Below, one piece after another: positions 35,685-43,256 of a stretch of 64,000 nucleotides of DNA (position 1 is the stretch's first letter; every line of letters begins with the position of its first letter). Made by a program: the position numbers and the translations under genes. The DNA lies in NCBI GenBank assembly GCA_019637195.1, contig JAHBWA010000013.1:1-64000 (forward strand). The letters are read 5' to 3'. The stretch comes from Labilithrix sp. (GTDB taxonomy: Bacteria; Myxococcota_A; Polyangia; Polyangiales; Polyangiaceae). Below the pieces are notes generated by a model, which searched no databases, was not told the origin of the DNA, and worked only from the letters and a program-made list of their open reading frames with translations.

Positions 35685-36563
35685 CTACGCGTGCGTGACG
35701 ATCCAGCGGGCGATCGACTCGACGAGGTCCTTCCACGACGGCTCGTTGAGCACCTCGTGGTAGAGGCCCTCGCGCGCGTCCCACGTCTTGTCGGCGCTGC
35801 CCGCGCCGGCGAAGACGCGCTTGGCGGCCGCCATGCTCGCGACCTTGTCACCGGTCCCGAACGTCACGTAGAGCGGGAGCGTGAGCCGCGACGCGTTCGC
35901 GAGGGCGCGCTCCTGCGCGGCCACCGTCTCGGTGAACCAGCGCGCCGTCGCGTTCGGGAACACGAGCGGATCGTCGTCGTACGCGCGAGCCTTCTCGGCG
36001 TCGTGGGTCATGTCCTTGCCCGCGAGGCCGCTCGGCAGCCCGAGCCGGGGGTAGAGCCGCGAGGCGAGCTTGCCCGCGGCCACCTTCACCCGCGGGACCT
36101 CGAGCGCGAGGCCGAAGAACGGCGCGGAGAGGACGAGGCCGCGGAAGCTGCCCTGGCTCTCCAGGATGCTCGACGTCGCGACGAGACCGCCGAAGCTGTG
36201 GCCGAACAGGAACGTCGGAACGGGGATCGTCCCCTCGCCGCGGGCGCGCGCCACCGCGCGCGCCCGCTCGTCGACGAGCCGACGGAGCTCGCGCGCGTCG
36301 TCGAGGAACTCGTCGAAGCGGTTGCAGAAGCCTCGCGGGCCGAGCGCGCGGCCGTGACCACGGAGGTCGATCGCGATGGATCCGATGCCGTGCTCGGCGA
36401 GCGCACCCATCACGTGGCGATAGCGCGCGCCGTGATCCGCGTAGCCGTGAATGATCCCGAGCACCGCCTTCACGCCGTCGGACGGCATCGCCGACGCGTA
36501 GTAGAGGTCGGGCTGGTCGCCGGCGCGCTTGCCGAGGGTCGCCTCGTCGAGCTCGATGCTCAT
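35685..36563 (-). CDS. Monoacylglycerol-lipase-like alpha/beta hydrolase
   Basis: Predicted 292 residues, Hydrolase_4 (serine aminopeptidase S33-like) family. IIHGYADHGARYRHV near the N-terminus forms the oxyanion site, DLRGHGRALGPRG is the family marker, GHSFGG carries the nucleophile, GTGDKVAS the acid and GLYHEVLNE the His. No signal peptide, so cytoplasmic. Its ATG overlaps the stop of the ECF sigma factor gene (ATGA), making the two a translationally coupled pair. The likely substrate is a monoacylglycerol or lysolipid. Confidence 0.85.
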   Translation of the reverse strand: MSIELDEATLGKRAGDQPDLYYASAMPSDGVKAVLGIIHGYADHGARYRHVMGALAEHGIGSIAIDLRGHGRALGPRGFCNRFDEFLDDARELRRLVDERARAVARARGEGTIPVPTFLFGHSFGGLVATSSILESQGSFRGLVLSAPFFGLALEVPRVKVAAGKLASRLYPRLGLPSGLAGKDMTHDAEKARAYDDDPLVFPNATARWFTETVAAQERALANASRLTLPLYVTFGTGDKVASMAAAKRVFAGAGSADKTWDAREGLYHEVLNEPSWKDLVESIARWIVTHA

Positions 36564-37162
36564 CCGCTCTTTCCTGCTCCCGTTCCGAGGGTGGCGGCGT
36601 CGAGCACGACGCCTTCCTTCACGAGCGCCTCACGCAGCGCAGCCAGGGCGCGCGCGGCGCGCGACTTGATGGTCCCGAGCGGCACATTCTCGCGCGCGGC
36701 GATCTCCGGATAGCTCAGCCCTTCGAAGAAGGCGACCTCGAGCGTCTGCCGCTGCGCGTCGGGCAAGTTCGCGAGCGCGCGCCGGATCTTCGCGCGCTCG
36801 CCGGCCTCCGACGTGAGCTGCTCGGGATCGCGGACGGAGGCCGGCGGCTCGTGCGGGAGCACGTCGCGCGCGAGCGCCCCGCGACGCTCGCGACGGCGCA
36901 TCCGGTCGATGCTGAGGTTCCGCACGAGCGTGACGAGCCACGCGACGACCGAGCCCCGCTCGGGAGTGTACTGGTACGCGCGCTCGTTCACGGCGACGAA
37001 GGCGTCGTGCAGGATGTCTTCGGCCTCGGACCGCTCGCGCAGGATCCGGAGGGCGATCGGGAAGAGCGTCGGACCGTAGCGATCGTAAAGCTCACCCACG
37101 GCGCGCACGTCCCCCTCGGCGATCCGCCTGAGGAGATCCACGTCTGCGTGCCCTTCCGACAT
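36560..37162 (-). CDS. ECF-type RNA polymerase sigma factor
   Basis: Predicted 200 residues. Region 2 runs from LYDRYGPTLFPIALRIL to LVTLVRNLSIDRMRRR, region 4 from LPDAQRQTLEVAFFEGLSYPEIA to PLGTIKSRAARAL. Length and order match SigK/RpoE-type ECF factors. No anti-sigma factor or zinc-finger partner is encoded beside it; instead it overlaps a lipase gene. A membrane-stress or lipid-related trigger is a reasonable guess but not shown. Confidence 0.92.
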   Translation of the reverse strand: MSEGHADVDLLRRIAEGDVRAVGELYDRYGPTLFPIALRILRERSEAEDILHDAFVAVNERAYQYTPERGSVVAWLVTLVRNLSIDRMRRRERRGALARDVLPHEPPASVRDPEQLTSEAGERAKIRRALANLPDAQRQTLEVAFFEGLSYPEIAARENVPLGTIKSRAARALAALREALVKEGVVLDAATLGTGAGKSG

Positions 37163-37281
37163 CGGAGCCTTGAGCGTCCGCTGTCCGGGGTGCTCGCGTC
37201 AAGGACTTCGCCTCGTGGCGCAGCTCCCGCCCCGACCCCGCGCCGCCGGCAGCAGCGTTGGGGCATCGGTGGGTTTCCGGC

Positions 37282-37287
37282 TAGCAT
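37282..37287 (+). promoter_or_regulatory. Candidate -10 box of the DUF882 gene
   Basis: TAGCAT, 8 bases before the ATG at 37296, without a ribosome binding site. Confidence 0.4.
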
Positions 37288-37295
37288 CTCCGCGG

Positions 37296-37901
37296 ATGCA
37301 TCGACTCGCCGCAGGCCTCGCCGCCACGCTCGGCGCCGCGCTCGTCGCCTCGCCGGCCGCGGTCGACGCCACGGTGGCGCGCTCGAGCGGCCTCGCGTGC
37401 AAGAAGGAGGCGATCGTCGCGACGGCACCGGACGAGGGCGAGCCGCCGGCGCTCCTCGGGACGCTCGTGCAGACGCACACGGACGAGCGGGTGCCGCTCG
37501 ACGAGCGCTCGCCCACGCCGGAGCGCTTTGCGCGGCTGCTCGCCGATCGCGTCACGGGCGAGCGCCGCGAGCTCGATCCGAAGCTCCTCGAGCTCCTGCG
37601 CTCGATCGCGCGGAAGTACCCCGGCGCGCGGTTCGAGCTCGTGAGCGGCTACCGCAGCCCCAAGCTGAACGAGATGCTCCGGAAGAAGGGCCGCCGCGTC
37701 GCGTCCCACAGCCAGCACTCGCTCGGGCACGCCGTCGACTTCCGCGTCGTCGTCGACTCCGAGACGCGCGGCATCGACCCGCGCGTCCTCGAGAAGGAGA
37801 TCCGCGATCTCGGCTGGGACGGAGGCGTCGGCGTCTACACGCTCTCGAGCGACTGGTTCGTGCACGCCGACGTCGGCCGCCTCCGTCGCTGGGGCGGCTG
37901 A
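37296..37901 (+). CDS. DUF882/M15-type peptidoglycan peptidase
   Basis: Predicted 201 residues with a signal peptide (LAAGLAATLGAALVASPAAVDA). The YcbK/DUF882 zinc site is complete: SQHSLGHAVDFR gives H141 and D148, and WFVHADVG gives H190. FELVSGYRSPKLNEML is the family substrate-loop motif. Members act as zinc-dependent DD- or LD-endopeptidases trimming cell-wall peptides. The start is fixed by the signal peptide and the TAGCAT box 8 bases upstream. Confidence 0.85.
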   Translation: MHRLAAGLAATLGAALVASPAAVDATVARSSGLACKKEAIVATAPDEGEPPALLGTLVQTHTDERVPLDERSPTPERFARLLADRVTGERRELDPKLLELLRSIARKYPGARFELVSGYRSPKLNEMLRKKGRRVASHSQHSLGHAVDFRVVVDSETRGIDPRVLEKEIRDLGWDGGVGVYTLSSDWFVHADVGRLRRWGG

Positions 37902-37904
37902 GCG

Positions 37905-39485
37905 TCACGGCATCGTGAGCGTCGCCTGGAGGTAGGCGTACTGCGCGATGTTCGCCGGGGAGATCGCGCCGTTCGCGAGGCGCGAGCCGCGCCCGTGCGC
38001 AGCCATCGCCGCCTTCGCGCCGTCGCCGAGGAGGAGGCCGGACCACCCGGCGCGGAGCTCGAGCGGGGTCCACGGCCGGTACGTGATGACGACGTCGAGC
38101 TCGTGCCCGAGGTCGGTCTCGCTGCCGCGCGCCGCCGGCGCCGGCGTCGTCGCGACGAGCGGCGGGACCGACGCGCTGCCGACGGCGCCGAGGTAGCCGC
38201 CGATCCACTCGCCGCGCGCCTCGGCGAGGCGCGCCCAGCGATACTCGAGGGCGACGGTCGTGTGCGTGACCGGCTGGATCTGGGCGCGGCCGGCGACGTC
38301 CATCATGTTCGACCATCCGAAGAGATCCATCTGGCCGTGGAAGCGCTGCGGGTCGGCGAGGAGCGGGTCGAACTGCTTGTAGACGCCCTTGCGATCGTCG
38401 CCCGACGCATACGATCCGGAGAGGCGGAGGTTCGGCGTGAACACGAGCTCCTCGAGCGTCTTCGAGACGTGCGCCGCCGCGGCCCACGCGGAGATGTTGG
38501 TCCCGCCGATCGCGATCGCGGACGCGGCGCCGAACTGGTACGCGCCCTCGGCGCCGTAGGTCCATCCCTTCGCGTCGCCCGACACGCGCGCCGCGGCGGT
38601 GAAGCGCTCGCCTGCGAGGCGACTCGCCGCGAAGCGCGAGCCGTCGAGCTCCGCGCCGTTGCTCCGCGAGACGCGCGCGAGGCCGAAGGCCTCCAGCTTC
38701 AGGAGCGGCGCGACCTGATAGCTCGCGCTGAGACCGTAGAGCTGGACGCCCGAGGTCTGGGGCCCGGCGGTGTCGGAGAACGCGGCGCCGAGCGGGCCGG
38801 GCACCTCGAGGATCACGGCGAGCGCCTCGAAGTCGAAGCTCCCGAGCGCGAGGTGACCGCGCGCGGCGTCGAGCGAGCGGCCGGAGGGCGAGAAGTCCGC
38901 GGTCCCGACGAGGCGGCCCTCGCCCCACTGCACCGCCTGACGACCGAGGCGCAGGTAGTTGGGCCGCGCGCTGCTCGAGCGCATCTCGGCGTAGGCCTCG
39001 TACGGCTCGAAGCGACCGAGCCCGCGCTCACCGGCGAACCGCGCCGTCGGCGCCGGCGAACCGAGGGCGCGCGCGTCCTGCAGCGTGATCTGCGCGCGCA
39101 CCGCGCCGCGCTCCGCGCCCAGACCGAGGCGCGAGCGCTCGAGGACGACCCACTGATCGCGGACGCGCGGGCTCTGACGCCCGAAGAAGTCCGCGCCGCC
39201 GAGGTCCGGCGCGTCACGCCGATACTCGCCGCGGACGCGCACCTGGAGCAGCGGAGACAGCTGCCAGTCGCCCACGCTCAGCTTCTCGGGCGCCTCCGGC
39301 GGCGACTGCGCGGCCGCCGGTGACGCCCACGAGAGCACGCCGAGCGCGGCGGCGCCCACGAGGAGCAGGGCGCAGGCGCGGACACGACTCCGGCGCGCGT
39401 CGGCCGTCGCGGCGACGCGGCCCCGCGCGTCCCCGGCGATCCGTGGCTCAGCGTGGTTCGAGCCCGACAAAACCGAGCGGCGCAT
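37905..39485 (-). CDS. Alginate-export-like outer-membrane porin
   Basis: Predicted 526 residues. The signal peptide lies behind a charged leader (ACALLLVGAAALGVLSWASPAAAQ). The mature part is all amphipathic beta strands: LSPLLQVRVRGEYRRD, VVLERSRLGLGAERG, YLRLGRQAVQWGEGRLVG, and it ends on an aromatic-rich AYLQATLTMP strand, as outer-membrane barrels do. The GRQ...W-G-E-G motif is characteristic of the alginate_exp family. Substrate unknown. A second, broken member of what looks like the same class lies at 50.9-52.6 kb. Confidence 0.75.
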   Translation of the reverse strand: MRRSVLSGSNHAEPRIAGDARGRVAATADARRSRVRACALLLVGAAALGVLSWASPAAAQSPPEAPEKLSVGDWQLSPLLQVRVRGEYRRDAPDLGGADFFGRQSPRVRDQWVVLERSRLGLGAERGAVRAQITLQDARALGSPAPTARFAGERGLGRFEPYEAYAEMRSSSARPNYLRLGRQAVQWGEGRLVGTADFSPSGRSLDAARGHLALGSFDFEALAVILEVPGPLGAAFSDTAGPQTSGVQLYGLSASYQVAPLLKLEAFGLARVSRSNGAELDGSRFAASRLAGERFTAAARVSGDAKGWTYGAEGAYQFGAASAIAIGGTNISAWAAAAHVSKTLEELVFTPNLRLSGSYASGDDRKGVYKQFDPLLADPQRFHGQMDLFGWSNMMDVAGRAQIQPVTHTTVALEYRWARLAEARGEWIGGYLGAVGSASVPPLVATTPAPAARGSETDLGHELDVVITYRPWTPLELRAGWSGLLLGDGAKAAMAAHGRGSRLANGAISPANIAQYAYLQATLTMP

Positions 39486-39494
39486 CCCGCGGCG

Positions 39495-39500
39495 AAGCTA
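39495..39500 (-). promoter_or_regulatory. Candidate -10 box of the porin gene
   Basis: TAGCTT on the minus strand, 9 bases before the ATG at 39485. Confidence 0.4.
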
Positions 39501-39703
39501 TCACGACCGCACTTTCGCCGGCACAAATCGTGGCCGCGGGGCGAAGGCCGATCGCGAACGCGAACGCCCCGCGGCGCCGGCCCGCACCCTCGGACGGCGC
39601 GCCGGTCCTGGCGCCCCCCGTCGCGCACGCCGATGAGGCGCGCGCCCTGACGAGCGCGCGCGCCTCCCAGCGAGACGGGCGGCTCGCCGCCCGACGGATC
39701 CGA

Positions 39704-41068
39704 TCAGGAGCGCGCCGCGACGAGCGCGCGCGCCTTCTCCAGCAAGACTGTCCGCTCGTTCACCGACGGGTCGGCGATCACGTCCTCGAGGAGGCTCTCG
39801 AGGATCTCGCCGATGATGCGCCCCGGCTTGATCGCGAGCTCCTTCATCAGCACGTGTCCGTCGATCGCCAGGTCCCTCGTCGAGAGCGCCGCGCCTTCGG
39901 CGAGGACCCTCTCGACGTGCGCGCGGAGCGCGGAGAGCGGCGCGAGGAGCTCGACCTCGATCGACGGCGCCTTGCCGCGGATGTCCGCCTCGCTGAGCGC
40001 GTAGAGGTCCTCGAGCCGCTCCTTGCCGACGCGCCGGATCCAGCGGCGTACGTGCGCGTCGGTCCACTGGTCGTAGTGGAAGAGGTGGTGGCGTACGAGC
40101 GCGACGATGCGCTGCCGCTCGTCGGTCGAGAAGCGGAGGCGCGCGCAGATCGGATCGGCGATCTCGGCGCCGATGCGGTCGTGATCGTAGAAGGTCCAGT
40201 CCTTGGTCTTGTCGCTGAAGGCGCGCGAGCGCGGCTTGCCGACGTCGTGGAGGAGCGCCGCGATGCGGAGCACCGGATCGCCGACGCACGCGTCCATGCA
40301 CGCCATCCCGTGGCGCCAGACGTCGAACGTGTGCCACTTGTTCTGCTCCATGCCGACGCCCTCGAGCAGCTCGGGGCACGAGACGGCGAGGATGCCCGTC
40401 TCGCGCATCACGTCGAACGCGCGCGACGGGCGCCGCGCCTTCATCGTCTTGACCCACTCGTCGCGGACGCGCTCGGCGCTCACCTTGCGGAAGGTGTCGA
40501 GCGTCGGCTCGATCGCCGCGAACGTCTCGGGCGCCAGGTCGAACTCGAGCGTCGCCGAGAAGCGCGCCGCGCGGAGGACGCGGAGGCCGTCCTCCGAGAA
40601 GCGCTCCACCGCCGCGCCGACCGCGCGGATCGTCTTCGCGTCGAGATCGGCTTGTCCGCCGAACGGATCGATGAGCGCGCCGTTCGTCGGATCGACGGCG
40701 ATCGCGTTGATCGTGAAATCGCGCCGCGCGAGATCGGCGGCGATCTCCTCGACGAAGTGGACCGCGTCCGGACGGCGGCCGTCGGAGTAGGTCGTCTCTC
40801 CGCGGAGGGTCGTGATCTCGTAGTGGTGACCGCCCATGACGAGCGTCACCGTCCCGTGCTGGAGCCCGGTGGGGATCGCGCGCGGGAAGATCTTCATCAG
40901 CTCCTTCGGGCGCGCCTCGGTGGCGACGTCCCAGTCGGAGACCGGCTTGCCGAGCAGCGAGTCGCGGACGCAGCCGCCGACGATCCACGCGTAGCGGCCG
41001 GCAGCGCGGAGCTTGTCGACGATGGTGAAGACGTCCTTCGGGACGACGGAGAGATCGAACGAGGTCAT
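39704..41068 (-). CDS. cca: CCA-adding / poly(A) polymerase family tRNA nucleotidyltransferase with HD domain
   Basis: Predicted 454 residues. N-terminal class II nucleotidyltransferase head: WIVGGCVRDSLLGKPVSDWDVAT (metal Asp pair in DWD), GTVTLVMGGHHYEITTLRG, then RRDFTINAIAVD and DGLRVLRAARFSA. The middle carries an HD phosphohydrolase motif (AALLHDVGKPRSRAF). The order matches bacterial CCA-adding enzymes that repair or add tRNA 3' ends. The ATG at 41068 gives the family N-terminus; an upstream ATG at 41125 adds a non-conserved leader. Confidence 0.9.
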   Translation of the reverse strand: MTSFDLSVVPKDVFTIVDKLRAAGRYAWIVGGCVRDSLLGKPVSDWDVATEARPKELMKIFPRAIPTGLQHGTVTLVMGGHHYEITTLRGETTYSDGRRPDAVHFVEEIAADLARRDFTINAIAVDPTNGALIDPFGGQADLDAKTIRAVGAAVERFSEDGLRVLRAARFSATLEFDLAPETFAAIEPTLDTFRKVSAERVRDEWVKTMKARRPSRAFDVMRETGILAVSCPELLEGVGMEQNKWHTFDVWRHGMACMDACVGDPVLRIAALLHDVGKPRSRAFSDKTKDWTFYDHDRIGAEIADPICARLRFSTDERQRIVALVRHHLFHYDQWTDAHVRRWIRRVGKERLEDLYALSEADIRGKAPSIEVELLAPLSALRAHVERVLAEGAALSTRDLAIDGHVLMKELAIKPGRIIGEILESLLEDVIADPSVNERTVLLEKARALVAARS

Positions 41069-41131
41069 GGGTGTCTCGGCGTGGGCCAGGGGAATCACCG
41101 TGCGGACGCGCCCCGGCGATGTCAACCGGCC

Positions 41132-42274
41132 TCAGTAGCCCTCGGCCTTGGAAATGATCTCGTTCATGATCTCGCGCGTGCCGCCGCCGATGGGGTAGAG
41201 CCGCGCGTCGCGGTAGAGCCGCTCGACGAGGTACTCGCGCATGTAGCCGTTGCCGCCGTGGATCTGCACGGCTTGATCGACGACGAACGAGCACATGTCC
41301 GTGGCCGTGTTCTTGGTCATGGCCGCGAGCCCGGGCGCCTGCTCGCCGCGTGTGACGCGCGTGGCGCACTCGTTGACGAGGGCGCGCGCCGCGGCGATGC
41401 GCGTCGCCATGTCCGCCAGCTTGTGCCGGATGACCTGGTGGCCCATGAGGGTCTTGCCGAACGCGACGCGCTCGCGCGCGTACTTCACCGACTCACGGTA
41501 CGCGAGCTCGGCGATGGCGACGCACTGCCCCGCCAGGTACAGCCGCTCGCTGGCGAAGTTGATCATGATCGCGAAGAAGCCCTGGTTCTCCTCGCCGATG
41601 AGGTTCCGCGCGGGGACGCGGCAGTCCTCGAAGGCGAGCTCGGCGGTGTCGCTCGCCCACCAGCCGGTCTTGTGGAGCTTCTTGCTCACCGAGAACCCCG
41701 GCGTGCCCTGCTCGACGACGAGCAGCGACACGCCGCCGTGCCCCTCGCCGCCGGTCCGCACCGCCGTCGTCACGAGGTCCGCGCGGCAGCCCGACGTGAT
41801 GAACGTCTTCGCGCCGTTCACGACGTAGTGGTCGCCGTCGCGCACCGCGCGGGTCCGGAGGCTCGCCACGTCGCTCCCGCCTCCGGGCTCGGTGATGGCG
41901 AGCGCGCTCACCTTCTCTCCTGCGAGCACGGGCGCGACGAAGCGCTGCTTCTGCTCCGCCGTGCCGAGCCGGACGATCGGCGGCAGCGCGATCCCGTGGC
42001 TGTTCAGCCCGACGCACGTGCCGACCGAGTGGCCCTGGAGGACCATCTCCTCGGCGGCAGCGAGCGCGTGCGTGAGATCGCCCCCCGCGCCGCCGTCCTC
42101 GACCGGGTACGAGATCCCGAGGAGGCCCGCCTCGGCGGCGGTGCGGTAGAGCTCCCGAGGGAACTCCTCCGCCTCCTCCCAGACGCGCGCGTGCGGGGCG
42201 ATGTGCTTCTGCGAGAAGCGCTTCACCGTCTCGCGGAGCTGCGCGTGCTCGTCCGTCTCGAAGAGGTAGGTCAT
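41132..42274 (-). CDS. Acyl-CoA dehydrogenase
   Basis: FAD enzyme of the first beta-oxidation step. Predicted 380 residues, the family norm. Landmarks: ALAITEPGGGSDVASLRT, YVVNGAKTFITSGCRAD, FASERLYLAGQ, and near the end QIHGGNGYMREYLVERLYRDARL and IGGGTREIMNEII. The Glu after Tyr-x in medium-chain enzymes is absent (IGGGT), so the catalytic base is probably the Glu of ASERL, as in long-chain/isovaleryl types. It is divergent from the HAD phosphatase gene with overlapping promoter boxes. Specific substrate unknown. Confidence 0.92.
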   Translation of the reverse strand: MTYLFETDEHAQLRETVKRFSQKHIAPHARVWEEAEEFPRELYRTAAEAGLLGISYPVEDGGAGGDLTHALAAAEEMVLQGHSVGTCVGLNSHGIALPPIVRLGTAEQKQRFVAPVLAGEKVSALAITEPGGGSDVASLRTRAVRDGDHYVVNGAKTFITSGCRADLVTTAVRTGGEGHGGVSLLVVEQGTPGFSVSKKLHKTGWWASDTAELAFEDCRVPARNLIGEENQGFFAIMINFASERLYLAGQCVAIAELAYRESVKYARERVAFGKTLMGHQVIRHKLADMATRIAAARALVNECATRVTRGEQAPGLAAMTKNTATDMCSFVVDQAVQIHGGNGYMREYLVERLYRDARLYPIGGGTREIMNEIISKAEGY

Positions 42275-42284
42275 GGTGCCGGGG

Positions 42285-42290
42285 ATGCTA
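42285..42290 (-). promoter_or_regulatory. Candidate -10 box of the acyl-CoA dehydrogenase gene
   Basis: TAGCAT on the minus strand, 10 bases before the ATG at 42274. It shares the bases TA at 42289-42290 with the opposite promoter. Confidence 0.4.
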
Positions 42291-42294
42291 GCGT
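42289..42294 (+). promoter_or_regulatory. Candidate -10 box of the HAD hydrolase gene
   Basis: TAGCGT, 8 bases before the ATG at 42303. It overlaps the box for the divergent gene inside ATGCTAGCGT. Confidence 0.4.
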
Positions 42295-42302
42295 AAGGTC
42301 CC

Positions 42303-42989
42303 ATGCGCACGGTCTTGCTCTTCGACATCGACGGCACGCTGATCTCCACCGGAGGCGCGGGCCGGCGGGCCATGGTCGGGGCGTTCGCCGAGCTCACCGG
42401 CAAGGCCGACGTCTTCGAGGGGACGTCGTTCGCGGGGATGACCGACCGCGCGATCGCGCGGCACGGACTGCGTGACGTCGCCGCGGAGATCATGGAGGCC
42501 GAGATCGATCGCGCGCTCGAGGCGTATCTCTCGCGGCTGGAGATCGAGCTCGCGAGGGCCGACGCCTACCGCGTGCTGCCCGGCGTCGCGCGGCTGCTCG
42601 AGTCGCTCGCCGGCGTCCCCGACGTCGCGATCGGCCTCGGCACGGGGAACGTGAAGCGCGGCGCGTACGCGAAGCTCGCGCGCGGCGGGATCGACGGCGC
42701 GTTCTCGTTCGGCGGCTTCGGCTGCGACGCGGAGAGCCGCGTCGAGCTCCTCCGCGCCGGCGCCCGACGCGGCGCGGAGCTCCTGGGAGGCACGCTCGAG
42801 AGCTGCCACGTCGTCGTCATCGGCGACACGCCGAAGGACGTCGCCGCCGCCAAGGGAATGGGCGCGCCTTGCGTCGCCGTCGGCACCGGCGGCTTCGCGC
42901 TCGAAGAGCTCACCGCGTGCGGCGCGCACCGCACGTTCGCGACGCTCGACGACGACGGCGTGCGCGCGGCGTTGCTCTCGGAGCGCTGA
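42303..42989 (+). CDS. HAD-superfamily phosphatase (phosphoglycolate phosphatase-like)
   Basis: Predicted 228 residues. HAD motif I is LLFDIDGTLISTGG, with the nucleophile and acid Asp. Motif II is GLGTGNVKRGAYAKL. Motif IV is VVVIGDTPKDVAAAKGMG. A helical cap domain lies after motif I (subfamily IA). Likely substrates are small phosphomonoesters such as phosphoglycolate. Only 28 bases separate it from the divergent acyl-CoA dehydrogenase start. Confidence 0.85.
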   Translation: MRTVLLFDIDGTLISTGGAGRRAMVGAFAELTGKADVFEGTSFAGMTDRAIARHGLRDVAAEIMEAEIDRALEAYLSRLEIELARADAYRVLPGVARLLESLAGVPDVAIGLGTGNVKRGAYAKLARGGIDGAFSFGGFGCDAESRVELLRAGARRGAELLGGTLESCHVVVIGDTPKDVAAAKGMGAPCVAVGTGGFALEELTACGAHRTFATLDDDGVRAALLSER

Positions 42990-43243
42990 GGCTCGGTCGC
43001 GGCGCGGAGCCGTCGTGAGGTCGGTGGCTTCGTCTACCGAACGACAGGGCGACGCGCGCCCCGCGGGGCGTGATTTCGACGCGCGGAGGCGGCGCACGAG
43101 GCCATCCGTCGGCGAGCGCCGACACGAGACGACGTCGTTCGATGTGTCGTCCGCGACCTCGATGTGGGTCGCCGGCGCACCGAGCCGACGCCACGCGGGC
43201 GAACACGTGTGCAAAGCGCTCGCGTTGATGGCTTGCCCGGCAC

Positions 43244-43249
43244 TACCCT
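43244..43249 (+). promoter_or_regulatory. Candidate -10 box of the Ig-repeat lipoprotein gene
   Basis: TACCCT, 7 bases before the ATG at 43257. Confidence 0.4.
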
Positions 43250-43256
43250 CCGGGAC

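Noticed and set aside
39320..42475. Plus-strand open frame of 1051 codons across cca and the acyl-CoA dehydrogenase
   Set aside because: Antisense to two motif-complete genes, Arg/Asp/Val-rich, no start signal.
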